Shown: positions 1 through 8,058, counted from the first letter of the stretch. The stretch is 43,698 nt of DNA from Dehalococcoidia bacterium (GCA_021295965.1 JAGWBI010000005.1:85763-129460); one strand, 5' to 3'. Numbers and translations: made by a program. Notes: generated by a model from the sequence alone, not told the origin.

Positions 1-68
1 TGCCACCGTTGTCGGAGCATGGTTCGACTTGCTCACCATGAGCGGCTAAAGGGACTTTGCACAAGCCC
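1..68. repeat. Right half of a MITE-like palindromic element
   Basis: This stretch closely matches 31740-31808, starting with TGCCACCGTTG and ending with TTTGCACAAGCCC, with only a few differences. The copy at 31681-31808 is a complete imperfect inverted repeat of about 128 bp, so the window begins inside a second copy and shows only its right arm. No protein is encoded in it. Confidence 0.75.
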
Positions 69-88
69 AGGTGGGTACGCGTGAGGGC

Positions 89-117
89 TTGACGCGCATT
101 TGGTGCAACCATATATT
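89..117 (+). promoter_or_regulatory. Promoter of vapBC-like pair, probably leaderless
   Basis: TTGACG at 89-94 and TATATT at 112-117 are separated by exactly 17 bp. A start site 6-7 nt past the -10 box falls on the A of the ATG at 124, so the antitoxin mRNA may have no 5' leader. No convincing ribosome binding site precedes that ATG, which fits. Confidence 0.6.
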
Positions 118-123
118 CCGGGT

Positions 124-396
124 ATGACTACGCCAAACATCAAAACCACGTACACATTGGACGACGAATCGGCGCGTGCGCTGGCAAAGTTGGCGCAGCA
201 TTGGAATACAACCGAGTCCGAGGCGCTGCGACGCGCGTTGCTCCAGGTGGCTTCTAGTTACGGCCCTGTTATTTCCCCTGAAGAACGGTTAGCGGCGTTG
301 CACCGGCTGCAAAAATCGCTGGCGGAGCGGGGTGTTGACTTCGACGCTTGGGCGCGCGAGGCACGGGCGATACGACATGGTGACGACCCTGAATGA
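124..396 (+). CDS. VapB-like ribbon-helix-helix antitoxin
   Basis: Small protein of about 90 residues with an N-terminal segment (TTYTLDDESARALAKLAQHW, then TESEALRRAL) typical of ribbon-helix-helix DNA-binding antitoxins: one beta strand followed by two helices. The C-terminal half (about residues 45-90) should wrap the toxin. It overlaps the following PIN-domain gene by four bases, the usual coupling of vapBC operons. An upstream TTG at 100 could extend it by eight residues, but ATG at 124 was chosen because the promoter at 89-117 would place the transcript start on it. The predicted role is neutralising the downstream RNase and repressing its own promoter. The family assignment is by pattern only. 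Confidence 0.75.
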   Translation: MTTPNIKTTYTLDDESARALAKLAQHWNTTESEALRRALLQVASSYGPVISPEERLAALHRLQKSLAERGVDFDAWAREARAIRHGDDPE

Positions 397-764
397 TTCA
401 CCTGGACACCAGCTTTCTAATCCCAGCCTTGATACCGGATACTCAGCAAGACTGGCAGGTACGGAACTGGGTTAGTGAAAGCGAAACTATCGTTATCAGC
501 GCGGTGGCCTGGGCAGAATTTCTTTGCGGGCCACTGTCACAAAGCGACTTGAACGCAGCGCTTCAGATAGTTGAGCGGTACTTGGAGTTCACTACGGAGC
601 ACGCAGCTATTGCAGCTCGCCTGTTCAACACAACCGGCAGACGGCGCCGGATGATGGTGGACTGCATGATTGCCGCCGCCGCCATCGCCGATGACGCGCT
701 GTTAGCAACCACAAATACCGATGATTTTGGCAGGTTCACCGAACACGGTCTGCTGCTGGCTTAA
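393..764 (+). CDS. VapC-like PIN-domain ribonuclease toxin
   Basis: A 123-residue PIN-domain protein, the normal length for VapC. The acidic metal-binding residues are visible: Asp5 in MIHLDTSFL, Glu42 in AWAEF, Asp90 in VDCMIAAAA, and Asp110/Asp111 near the C-terminus in NTDDFGRF. PIN toxins are Mg-dependent endoribonucleases that cut tRNA or rRNA; the target here cannot be predicted. ATG overlaps the end of the antitoxin gene (frame shifted, four bases), so the two are translated together. All catalytic positions are present, so the toxin looks intact. Confidence 0.88.
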   Translation: MIHLDTSFLIPALIPDTQQDWQVRNWVSESETIVISAVAWAEFLCGPLSQSDLNAALQIVERYLEFTTEHAAIAARLFNTTGRRRRMMVDCMIAAAAIADDALLATTNTDDFGRFTEHGLLLA

Positions 765-857
765 TCTATCCAACAAATGCGGGAATGGCTGACCACGGAA
801 ATCGTATGTCGTATGCTCGTATTGGACATACCCCATACGGATTTAGCGGAGGTGATC

Positions 858-1526
858 ATGGTGCGAATCGGCATCAACATCCCCAACGAACTGATGAAAC
901 GGCTGGAGCCGTTGAAGCGGGAGCTGAACATTTCGCAGGTTTGTCGGGAGGCTCTTACGGCCAAAGCAGAAGGCCACGAACGGATGCTGTTTAGACTGGA
1001 GAATGACGACGTTGCTCTGGCAATCGACAGGCTCTTGGAACAGGAAAAGGAACTCTTGGCGGCGATCAGCTTCGACTGGCAAACGCTTGGCTGGGAAGAT
1101 GCAGCATGTTGGGTAAAGGCGGCAAGCGACGACAATTGGAACGATTTTCTGGAGGATATTGCATGGCTCGATGAAAACGACAAGCCGCATTGGGAAATTA
1201 GGCCATTATTTATAGATGGGGTGAAACATTTACACCACCGGGAGATGGAGCTACACGGCTGTATGGAGCAGGCGCGGCAACGAAACCCCGGCTTTGACCG
1301 CTGGTTGCGCCAGCGTCAAGGTGGCATCGATTACCAGGCCATTAAGCGGGAGTACATGACCGCTTGGACGGCATACATCAGCGCGGTGTGGGAACGCTAT
1401 CGCCAACCGCTGGTGGAATACCTAGAGACCGTGGAGAAGGAAAGGCTGGAGGCTTGGAGGAACCGGCCTCGACCAGATGTGCCGGCGCATATGCTGGCAG
1501 ACTTCCAAAGGCAAACTCACAACTGA
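858..1526 (+). CDS. Unknown protein with RHH-like N-terminus
   Basis: A 222-residue protein if started at ATG 858, which has a good ribosome site (GGAGG at 847-851). Residues 1-40 (MVRIGINIPNELMKRLEPLK, then ISQVCREAL) look like a ribbon-helix-helix DNA-binding segment: strand, helix, turn, helix. The remainder (about 45-222) is rich in Trp, Glu and Arg, mostly helical, without a motif I recognise; no signal peptide or membrane segment is seen. It lies just behind vapBC and may be part of the same accessory cluster. A longer start at 777 is open but would add 27 residues ahead of the RHH-like strand with a worse ribosome site. It could be an antitoxin-like regulator with a large effector domain; function is unknown. 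Confidence 0.6.
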   Translation: MVRIGINIPNELMKRLEPLKRELNISQVCREALTAKAEGHERMLFRLENDDVALAIDRLLEQEKELLAAISFDWQTLGWEDAACWVKAASDDNWNDFLEDIAWLDENDKPHWEIRPLFIDGVKHLHHREMELHGCMEQARQRNPGFDRWLRQRQGGIDYQAIKREYMTAWTAYISAVWERYRQPLVEYLETVEKERLEAWRNRPRPDVPAHMLADFQRQTHN

Positions 1527-1584
1527 CGCTGGCCCCCGCAGTCGCTACGCTAATACGCAATCGACAGATGCAGAGGAAACTCCC

Positions 1585-1857
1585 ATGGCCACAGTAAATT
1601 CCCCCCACGACATCAGCGTCATCGGTCGGGCCATTTATCAGGAACGAATCCTGCCCACCCTGTCTCCCTCTGATAAAGGCAAGGTCATCTTTATTGACAT
1701 CGAGACCGGGGGGTATGAAATCGACGCCGACGAATGCGCGGCGATGAAGCGCTTTATGGAACGGTTTCCCAACGCCATGGGTTGGTCGGAGCGAGTGGGC
1801 TATCCCTACGTGCACAGCTTCGGTTATTTCGGTGCTTCCCGGAAGGACGATGATTAG
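1585..1857 (+). CDS. Small partner of retropepsin-like protein
   Basis: A 90-residue protein starting at ATG 1585. Its core (IDIETGGYEID, then RFMERFP, then WSERVGYPYVHSFG) resembles small proteins commonly found just before clan AA aspartic-protease-like genes, with the pattern ID-E-TG-YE followed by a basic segment and a C-terminal VG-P-V-FG motif. It overlaps the next gene by eight bases, so the pair is translationally coupled. The arrangement resembles a toxin-antitoxin-type module, but activity for this pair is not established. No DNA-binding motif is obvious. Confidence 0.6.
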   Translation: MATVNSPHDISVIGRAIYQERILPTLSPSDKGKVIFIDIETGGYEIDADECAAMKRFMERFPNAMGWSERVGYPYVHSFGYFGASRKDDD

Positions 1858-2248
1858 CGGCTCTGTAATTGCGATTGCCGACCCTGCGGTCACTGGAAAG
1901 CCAATCATCAGCGTAACAGTCTCCAATGCTTCCGACGAGCAGCTTTCCATACCATTCCAGGCCGCCGTAGATGCCGGATTCACCGGCTTCCTGACCTTGA
2001 GACCAGAGGCAATTACCCAACCCGGCCTGCCCTTCATCGCAAACCAGCCGGCTGAGCTGGCAGATGGCGCAATCGGTCACTACGATGTCTATGCTGGACG
2101 TATCGTCTGGCACGATCAGCAGCGTCTTATCCCTATATTCAGCGTGGATAGCGACCCACTCGTTGGCATGGCCCTGCTTTGGAACAGCAGGCTCACCATG
2201 GACATCGTTCCAGACGGTCGGGTAACTATCACTCCCTTGCCGTCCTGA
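1850..2248 (+). CDS. Retropepsin-like clan AA aspartic protease homologue
   Basis: A 132-residue protein with the single-domain retropepsin pattern of bacterial clan AA proteases: an N-terminal strand (MISGSVIAIADP), the active-site-like loop AVDAGFTGFLTL around residue 41, an HYDVY-type strand, and the C-terminal DPLVGMALLW segment that is highly characteristic of the family. The catalytic triplet normally reads D-T-G or D-S-G; here it reads D41-A42-G43, so the Thr is lost while the Asp stays. The protein may be less active, or work as a binding protein. ATG overlaps the end of the upstream partner gene. Start chosen at MISGSV, the usual first residues of the family. Confidence 0.75.
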   Translation: MISGSVIAIADPAVTGKPIISVTVSNASDEQLSIPFQAAVDAGFTGFLTLRPEAITQPGLPFIANQPAELADGAIGHYDVYAGRIVWHDQQRLIPIFSVDSDPLVGMALLWNSRLTMDIVPDGRVTITPLPS

Positions 2249-2368
2249 CCGCCGGCCGATCCACAATGGGCGTTGAGGGATGCTACGCTGCGATTGTTCG
2301 ATAGCATTCCGCCCTGGCAGGGATGAACGATGCTCTGGCCGGCGACATCAATTCAGGAACGCAGCGCC

Positions 2369-2602
2369 ATGTCCGTGGACTACAAGAAAATCATCACCAT
2401 TGAGCCCGGAAAGCGCAGCGGACAGCCGTGCATCCGGGGGATGCGCATCACGGTGTATGACGTGCTGGAATACCTGGCCGGCGGCATGACCGAGGCGGAA
2501 GTTTTGGATGATTTTCCGGAACTAACCCACGAAGACATCCTGGCCTGCTTTGCCTTTGCCGCAGATCCCGAACGCCGTATCCGCCATCCGCAACCGCTGT
2601 GA
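2369..2602 (+). CDS. DUF433 antitoxin-like protein
   Basis: A 77-residue DUF433 protein. The family core is clear: ITIEPGKRSGQPCIRGMRITVYDVLEYLAGGMTEAEVL is present in order (residues about 8-45), followed by DDFPELTHEDILACFAFAADPER. DUF433 proteins are small helix-turn-helix antitoxins normally paired with a DUF5615 PIN-like toxin. Here the toxin gene begins in the right place, overlapping the stop codon, but is cut off after about a dozen codons (see 2599-2649), so this antitoxin is orphaned. Other DUF433 genes occur at 38337 and 39017. Confidence 0.85.
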   Translation: MSVDYKKIITIEPGKRSGQPCIRGMRITVYDVLEYLAGGMTEAEVLDDFPELTHEDILACFAFAADPERRIRHPQPL

Positions 2603-2649
2603 GATTGCTGTTCGACCAAAACTTGTCACCAGCCCAAACCACTCTTCTG
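2599..2649 (+). pseudogene. 5' remnant of a DUF5615 PIN-like toxin gene
   Basis: A GTG at 2599 overlapping the DUF433 stop begins MRLLFDQNLSPAQTTLL, the standard opening of DUF5615 toxins (the Asp in FDQN is the first metal ligand). After about 14 codons the reading frame enters sequence that is the antisense of the amidohydrolase 3' end at 2653, and no further DUF5615 features (the internal VTxDxDF-type motif) appear. The toxin is therefore deleted except for its first residues, with the breakpoint close to 2640-2652. Confidence 0.75.
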
Positions 2650-2652
2650 AAA

Positions 2653-4196
2653 CTACCGGCTCCGCACCACCTGCCCCGGCAGCGCCCCGGTATGCCGGCC
2701 GTTGTCAATCACCAGCGTCCCGTTGACGGCCACGTAGTCGATGCCCACCGGATATTGCAAGGGATCCTCAAACGTCGCCGGCGTGTCCACTGTGTCCGCG
2801 TTGAACAGCACCAGGTCGGCCTTCGCCCCGTTGCGGATTATGCCCCGGTCGGTGAGGCCGAAGCGTTGCGCCACTGCGCCCGTCATCTTGCGGATGGCTT
2901 CCTCCAAAGAAAACAACCTCTCGTTGCGCACAAACTGGGACAGCACGTAGGGATAGGTGCCGTAGGTGCGCGGGTTGGGCCGGCCGCCGGTGAGGATGGC
3001 ATCAGTGCCAATCATCTGCGCCGGATGCGACGCGATCTCGCGTATGTTTTCCACGTTGCCGGTGCGGGCGACGAAGGCTACCTGCAGGTCTTCCTCCAAC
3101 AACAGATCGCACACCGCGTCCACCATGCGCCCGCCACGGTGCTGCGCCAGCTCTTCCAGCGAGCGGCCTTCCCATTCCTTATTCTTGTCCGAGGCGATGT
3201 TGGCGAAGATATAGTTGTCCAGCGTCTGCCCGCCCCACTGCGGCTCCACCGCGCGCACCATCAGGTTGCGCACTTCGGGGTCGGCGATGCGGGTCAGCAA
3301 CGCCTGAGGGCCGCCGGCGTGCACCCAATAGGGCAGCAGCGAGTGAAGGATGGTGCTGGCCGCCGGATACGGATACTGGTCGTAGGTTACGTCCTGGCCC
3401 CGGTTGCGGGCCTCGTCCACCAGGGCCGTCATCTGCTCGCCCAGGCCGGCCACCGGGCTGTGGTAGTGGGAGATATGCACCGGCGCGCCGGAACGCCGGC
3501 CGATTTCCACCGCCTCGCGGAATGGGTCCAGCAGGCGGTCGCCCAGGGTGTAGCGAGCGTGGGTGCAGTAGAAACCGCCCTCCTCGGCGGCCACCGTGGC
3601 GATGGCGGCCAGTTCGTCGGTATCGCTGTACGCCCGCCGGTGGTGAAACCGAAGGCGCCGTCGCGCATCCCCTGGCGGGTCAAGTCTCGCATCGCGTTCA
3701 GTTCGGCGTCGGTGGGCAGGCGGGACGACCAACCCATGGCGGCGACCCGTATGGCGGCATGGGGCACGAAGTGCAGCACGTTGCAGGCCGAGTTGCCCTC
3801 AAACAGCGCCAGAAAATCGGCTACGCTGCTCCAGCGGACATCCGGCGCCTCGCCGTTCACCGCCGCCAGATAGACGAGCAACTGCTCAAGGCCGCGCGGC
3901 GTGGTCGGCGCATAGGACAGGCCGTCCATCCCCAAAGCCTCGGTGGTGACGCCCTGCCGTATCTTGGCCTCGTGGGCCGGCTCGGTGAGCAGTTTCAAAT
4001 CGGAGTGGGAGTGCATATCGATGAAGCCGGGGCAGATGACGTATCCGCTGGCGTTGATGACGCGCCCGGCGTCCACCGCCGATACGTCCCCGGTCATCAC
4101 CTGAACGGTATCGCCGGTCACGGCCACGCTGCCGCGATAGCCGGCCATCCCCGTGCCGTCAATCACCGTGCCGTTGGCAAATAGCAAGTCAACCAT
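2653..4196 (-). pseudogene. D-aminoacylase/N-acyl-D-amino-acid deacylase, frameshifted
   Basis: Two reading frames together give a full amidohydrolase of the D-aminoacylase family. The N-terminal part (from ATG 4196; 4202 also possible) has the metal site GFIDMHSHSD and runs to GAFGFTTG. The second part resumes at AYSDTDELAA and continues through GGFYCTHARY and GAPVHISHYH to the usual C-terminus EDPLQYPVGIDYVAVNG and HTGALPGQVVRSR. The break lies near 3632-3642. The family usually has about six more residues here (a LxYPPG-like stretch), so a deletion of roughly 16 bp fits. Ribosome site GGGAG lies before ATG 4196. The enzyme would hydrolyse N-acyl-D-amino acids using zinc. A real inactivation or an assembly error are both possible. 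Confidence 0.8.
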
Positions 4197-4235
4197 CGTC
4201 ATACTCCCGTCACAATCTCGACATCCCGCAGCAAT

Positions 4236-4263
4236 CCCGTCATTCCGGCGAAAGCCGGAATCC
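4236..4263. repeat. Dispersed hairpin repeat (GTCATTCC family)
   Basis: CCCGTCATTCCGGCG followed by AAAGCCGGAATCC. The core 4242-4261 folds into an 8-bp stem with a GAAA loop. Related sequences occur at 24030, 24105, 31178 and 34512 in both orientations, so this is a repeat family rather than a gene-specific signal. It lies in the gap between the divergently transcribed amidohydrolase and the SufT-like gene. Confidence 0.7.
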
Positions 4264-4321
4264 ATGTCCGCATCATACACCGCCGGTATGGCAATACCGC
4301 CCGTTCCACCCGAATATCGGC

Positions 4322-4327
4322 TATAAT
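4322..4327 (+). promoter_or_regulatory. Candidate -10 box for sufT-like/mrp
   Basis: A perfect TATAAT preceded by GGC, 35 bp before the ATG at 4362. No convincing -35 box is seen 16-18 bp upstream. GCTATAAT also precedes tsaD and the DUF433 gene at 38337, which suggests a promoter style with a dominant -10 element. Confidence 0.45.
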
Positions 4328-4361
4328 GGCTCGTAATTACCCACGGCAAAGGAGGCTCACC

Positions 4362-4670
4362 ATGCCGGCTACGGTGAATCCCGATGAAGTCTATGAGGCG
4401 CTCCGCACGGTCTATGACCCCGAAATCCCGGTGAACGTGGTGGACCTTGGCCTCATCTACGATGTCCAGGTCAGCGACGCCAACGACATCTTTGTACAGA
4501 TGACACTGACCTTCCCCGGCTGCGGCATGGGGCCCCACATCGCGCAACAGGCCGAGTGGGCCATCCAAGACGTCGAAGGCGTCGAGGAAGTCAACATCGA
4601 GCTGACCTTCGACCCGCCCTGGTCTCCCGACCTGATCAGCGAGGAAGCCCGCAACATGCTGGGCATCTGA
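4362..4670 (+). CDS. SufT-like DUF59/MIP18 iron-sulfur assembly factor
   Basis: A 102-residue protein of the DUF59 (MIP18/SufT) family. Visible hallmarks are YEALRTVYDPEIPVNVVDLGLIYDV near the N-terminus, MTLTFPGCGMG with the conserved Cys in the middle, and LTFDPPWSPDLISEEA near the end. These proteins help assemble or deliver Fe-S clusters. ATG 4362 was chosen because a strong AAAGGAGG site lies eight bases upstream. The next gene on the same strand is an Mrp ATPase; in many bacteria the DUF59 domain is fused to the N-terminus of Mrp, so here the two parts are separate neighbours. Confidence 0.9.
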   Translation: MPATVNPDEVYEALRTVYDPEIPVNVVDLGLIYDVQVSDANDIFVQMTLTFPGCGMGPHIAQQAEWAIQDVEGVEEVNIELTFDPPWSPDLISEEARNMLGI

Positions 4671-4685
4671 TACCGCATCAATTGA

Positions 4686-4710
4686 ACCCTCTCCCCTGGC
4701 GGGAGAGGGT
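4686..4710 (+). terminator. Strong hairpin after sufT-like gene
   Basis: ACCCTCTCCC and GGGAGAGGGT form a perfect 10-bp stem around the loop CTGGC, 15 bp after the SufT-like stop. No T-run follows, so it may be a processing or attenuating structure, or a dispersed repeat, rather than a classical terminator; the related mrp gene continues downstream. Confidence 0.45.
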
Positions 4711-4829
4711 CTAGATGCTGGGACATTCAGTCGCCGCTTGCCTTCGGAGGCGGTACGCCTCCCGCTTTTTGGACACGTTCCAACCCAGTTCGCCGCCGCC
4801 CGACCGCACGGTTACGGAGAGATCCGAAG

Positions 4830-5651
4830 ATGGCAACTCCACAGCAGCCCAACGCCCAGCAGAACGCTCGCCTGCAGCAGATCCGACGCCAGTGGGAGCA
4901 AAAACGGCAGATTACCGACCGCCTGGCCGCGGTGCGCACGACAATAGGCGTCTATAGCGGCAAGGGCGGCGTGGGCAAAACCACCGTGGCCTGCAACCTG
5001 GCGACGATGCTGGCCAAGCAGGGCGAGCGAGTCGGGCTGCTTGACGTTGATATCGACTGTCCCAACGTCACCCGCGTCATGGGCATGGTGGACACGCCGG
5101 ATTACCGCGACGGCCAGATCACTCCAGCCCAGGAACACGGGGTCAAAGTGGTGTCGATGGCCTTCTTCCAGGAGAATGAGGACGAGGCCATCATCTGGCG
5201 CGGCCCGATGATCCACAACGCCATCAACCAGTTCCTCCAGACCACCGACTGGGGCGAGTTGGACTATCTGATCGTTGACCTGCCGCCGGGAACCTCTGAC
5301 TCGCCCCTCACCGTGATGCAGACTTTGCCCATGGACGGGTTCGTCGTGGTCAGCACGCCCCAGGACCTGGCCATCATCGATGCCAAACGCTGTATCAACA
5401 TGATACGCAAGCTGAACCTGAACGTAGTCGGCATCGTTGAAAACTACTCCGGTGACATCTTCGGAGAAGGGGCGGGCCGCCAGCTGGCCGAGGACATCGA
5501 CGCCCCGTTCCTGGGCAGCATGTCCCTGCGCGGCTCCTACCGCGACACCAGCCAACCCACCGTCCTGGTGGACGAAACCGTCGGCGAAGAGTACGCCGCC
5601 GTCGCCGACCAGCTGCGGAGCAGCCTGAAAAGCTTCGGGCGCGAAGCCTGA
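4830..5651 (+). CDS. mrp: Mrp/NBP35-type P-loop ATPase
   Basis: A 273-residue Mrp (ApbC) family ATPase that scaffolds or transfers Fe-S clusters. The deviant Walker A motif YSGKGGVGKTT lies at residues 42-52, LLDVDIDCPNV at about 70-80 and LIVDLPPGTSD at about 147-156. The segment that in many Mrp proteins carries a CPxC cluster-binding motif reads VENYSGDIFGEG (203-214) without any cysteine, so the cluster site is missing, as known in some other lineages. A charged helical N-terminal extension (1-35) replaces the DUF59 domain, which is encoded by the separate upstream gene. ATG 4830 follows GGAGAG. Confidence 0.92.
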   Translation: MATPQQPNAQQNARLQQIRRQWEQKRQITDRLAAVRTTIGVYSGKGGVGKTTVACNLATMLAKQGERVGLLDVDIDCPNVTRVMGMVDTPDYRDGQITPAQEHGVKVVSMAFFQENEDEAIIWRGPMIHNAINQFLQTTDWGELDYLIVDLPPGTSDSPLTVMQTLPMDGFVVVSTPQDLAIIDAKRCINMIRKLNLNVVGIVENYSGDIFGEGAGRQLAEDIDAPFLGSMSLRGSYRDTSQPTVLVDETVGEEYAAVADQLRSSLKSFGREA

Positions 5652-5680
5652 TCGTTCGGCTTTGCGCCGAGAGGGTTGGA

Positions 5681-5926
5681 TTGAGGCCGCGCTCACGGCT
5701 GTTGCAAAGGGTCCTTTCTGGTGGTTCAGACGCCAATATCCGCTTCAACGACTTGGTTATCCTGCTCCGGCGTATAGGATTCGATGAACGGATAACCGGT
5801 AGCCACCACGTCTTTCGGAGGGCCGATGTTGCGGATAGGATCAACCTCCAACGCCACGGTAGCGAAGCCAAGTCCTACCAAGTGAGACAGGTCCGAGAGA
5901 TTATCTTGAAGTACGAGTTGCACTAA
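5681..5926 (+). CDS. HicA-like mRNA interferase toxin
   Basis: An 81-residue HicA-family protein with a double-stranded-RNA-binding-like fold. Recognisable parts are LLQRVLSGGSDANIRFNDLV (about 7-26), LLRRIGFDERITGSHHVFRR with the catalytic His in GSHH (about 28-47), and the closing segment AKSYQVRQVREIILKYEL. HicA toxins cleave mRNA. The TTG start at 5681 is assumed because no ATG lies in frame; GAGGG precedes it. The HicB antitoxin follows 17 bp downstream, giving the canonical toxin-first order. Confidence 0.82.
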   Translation: MRPRSRLLQRVLSGGSDANIRFNDLVILLRRIGFDERITGSHHVFRRADVADRINLQRHGSEAKSYQVRQVREIILKYELH

Positions 5927-5943
5927 TCAGGGGAAGCGAACTG

Positions 5944-6198
5944 ATGCCTAAGTACGAGGTTGTGATTTTTTGGAGCGATGAGGACAATGCGTACGTAACT
6001 TATGCGCCTGAGCTTCCAGGTTGCATGGCCCACGGCGACACTTATGAAGACGCGCTCAAAAGCATCATGGAAGCAATGGACCTTTGGCTCGAAGTTGCAC
6101 GAGAGTTCGGAGACCGGACGCCGGAGCCCAAAATCAGACAGATAGCGTTCGAGTACGAGACGGCCAAACCGGAACTGTCTACCGCATCAGGGGCGTAG
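5944..6198 (+). CDS. HicB-like antitoxin
   Basis: An 84-residue HicB-family antitoxin with the partial RNase-H-like fold: YEVVIFWSDEDNAYVTYAPELPGCMAHGDTYEDAL is typical, followed by an amphipathic helix MEAMDLWLEVARE. The C-terminal tail is short and no helix-turn-helix or ribbon-helix-helix domain follows, so self-repression may rely on other factors. It sits directly after the HicA gene with a GGGGAAG ribosome site. Confidence 0.85.
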   Translation: MPKYEVVIFWSDEDNAYVTYAPELPGCMAHGDTYEDALKSIMEAMDLWLEVAREFGDRTPEPKIRQIAFEYETAKPELSTASGA

Positions 6199-6216
6199 CT
6201 GCCAGCGGTCTCTCGC

Positions 6217-8058
6217 CTACGACGCCCGCCGTTCCAGTCCTTCTTCCAACGCCAGGCGTTCGCCCGGCACGCCCGGTGACAGTTCCGCCGGCGTATCGTC
6301 CACCACGTGCATCCGCAGCAGCGCGGACACTTCTTGCTGGATGGCTTCCTGGGCGAAGGGGTTCAGTTCACCCATCTGGCGGAATTTCCGGTAACGTTGC
6401 TTGACCAACTTGCCGGTGGATACGCGGCTCGCTTCCGCCAGGTGTTTGTAGATGGCGAATTCGAGGTTCGTCACGGCTTCGCGAGGGCTGTTGTGGGATC
6501 CGCCGGCGGGTTCGGGCACCACTTGGTCGATGATGCCAAGCTCCTGGCAGTCACGGGCGGTGAGCATGAGGGCTTCCGCGGCTTCCCGCGTCAGATAGCG
6601 CTCCCGGGACGGTCCGCCCACGGTGTGATGCAGTGAAATCGGGGAATAGATGGCGTATTGCTGCATCAGGATGCGGTCGCTGAGGCTCAGAGCCAGGGCG
6701 GCCTCGTTGCCGGCTTCGCCGATGATTACTGAAACCAGCGGGGTCGGCGCATCCAGCATCATAGAGAGGCTGCTGGCGATGGCGTTGCCAACGCCCTGCT
6801 CTTCCGACTCCAGTTTCGGATCGGCGCCCTGGGAGTCGATTAGGGTAACCAGCGGAAGGTTGAACCGGGCGGCGAGGCCGATCACCCTTTGGGCCTTGCG
6901 GAGGCCGCTGGGATGCAGAAGGTACCGCCCCCGGTCGCTGTCGTGGGAATGGCTGCGCTGCTGCCCGATGGCGGCCACCGGGTGTCCGCGCAGCAGGCCG
7001 ATGCCGCCGACCACGGTGCGATCGTCGCTGCTGACCCGGTCACCGCAGATCTCAAAGAAGTCATCCAGTATGTGCCTCATGTAGTAGAGTGCGTCGGGCC
7101 GTTCGTCGTGGGTCGCCGCGTTGAGCGATTCCCACGTCTCCGTATCCTCCGCCGCCACTGCCTGAAGACGAGAGACCGCCCGCCGGCTCAAACGGATCCC
7201 TTCCGGTTCCACCAGCAGATTAAGCAATTGGCTCAGCCGTTCCCGCAGTTCTTCCCGGTCCACGACGCTGTCCAGCAATCCTTGTCGCAGGTGGTGTTCG
7301 GCGGTATGCGCGTCCGGGGGCAACTGCTGGCCGGTGGCTTCAACAATCGTGCGTATGGGCGACAAACCCACCACGGAACCCGGTTCGGCGATGATGATGT
7401 CGGCCAGGTTGGCGAAGCTGGCGTAGGCCTGGCCGGTGGAAGGGTTGGACAAAACGGCGATGAACGGCGCCGCAACCTCGCGCAGCTTGTTGACCGCCGT
7501 GACGGTTTTGGCCATCTGCATCAGCGACAGCACGCCTTCTTGCGTCCTGGCTCCGCCGCCGGTGACCAGCGCCACCACGGGCAGGCTGCGGCGGGCGGCC
7601 AGCTCGAAGGCCAACGCCACCTTTTCCCCCACCACGCTGCTCATGCTCCCGCCCATGAAGCCATAGTCCAGCACCGCCAGCATGACGTTTCGCCCGCCGA
7701 TCCGACAGGTCCCCGTGACGGCGGCCTCAGTGAGTCCGGTGCGGTCCTGGGTTTCAGTCAGCTGGTCGTCGTAGGGCGTGCGGTTGGAAAAGGACAGGGG
7801 CGCTACCGAGCGAACGTAGCGGTTATGCTCGCGAAAGCTGCGCCGGTCGGCCAGCAGCTCGATGCGTTCCCGTGCCGAGAGGGTGTAATGAAAACGGCAG
7901 AAGGGGCAAACCCGGTAATCCAGGTATGCCCGGGAGTCGCTGATGGGCTCATGGCAGAACAGGCAGTGGTCATGCACCGCCGAAAGGTACATCTCCTCCA
8001 GCTCATCTCCATCGCTGAACAGATGCACCAGGAAATTCGTCAGATTGCGGACCGGCAC
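6217..8058 (-). CDS. Fused acetyl-CoA carboxylase carboxyltransferase (AccD-AccA)
   Basis: A 613-residue protein joining both carboxyltransferase subunits. The AccD half carries the N-terminal zinc ribbon, Cys32-x2-Cys35 and Cys51-x2-Cys54, then GGSMSSVVGEK, TGGGARTQEG and AEPGSVVGLSP. The AccA half begins about residue 300 with ALYYMRHILDDFFEICGDR, and continues through PLVTLIDSQGADP and a C-terminal helical region. The enzyme transfers carboxyl from biotin carrier to acetyl-CoA, the first step of fatty-acid synthesis; the biotin carboxylase and carrier genes are not in this window. GTG 8058 was chosen because GGAGG lies seven bases upstream. The 254 bp between this gene and tilS (8059-8312) contains no gene that I can see. 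Confidence 0.92.
   Translation of the reverse strand: MPVRNLTNFLVHLFSDGDELEEMYLSAVHDHCLFCHEPISDSRAYLDYRVCPFCRFHYTLSARERIELLADRRSFREHNRYVRSVAPLSFSNRTPYDDQLTETQDRTGLTEAAVTGTCRIGGRNVMLAVLDYGFMGGSMSSVVGEKVALAFELAARRSLPVVALVTGGGARTQEGVLSLMQMAKTVTAVNKLREVAAPFIAVLSNPSTGQAYASFANLADIIIAEPGSVVGLSPIRTIVEATGQQLPPDAHTAEHHLRQGLLDSVVDREELRERLSQLLNLLVEPEGIRLSRRAVSRLQAVAAEDTETWESLNAATHDERPDALYYMRHILDDFFEICGDRVSSDDRTVVGGIGLLRGHPVAAIGQQRSHSHDSDRGRYLLHPSGLRKAQRVIGLAARFNLPLVTLIDSQGADPKLESEEQGVGNAIASSLSMMLDAPTPLVSVIIGEAGNEAALALSLSDRILMQQYAIYSPISLHHTVGGPSRERYLTREAAEALMLTARDCQELGIIDQVVPEPAGGSHNSPREAVTNLEFAIYKHLAEASRVSTGKLVKQRYRKFRQMGELNPFAQEAIQQEVSALLRMHVVDDTPAELSPGVPGERLALEEGLERRAS

Noticed and set aside
4830-5651. 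Loss of the Mrp CPxC cluster motif as a novelty
   Set aside because: Mrp proteins without these cysteines occur in other lineages, so it is noted in the annotation but not counted as a novel finding.
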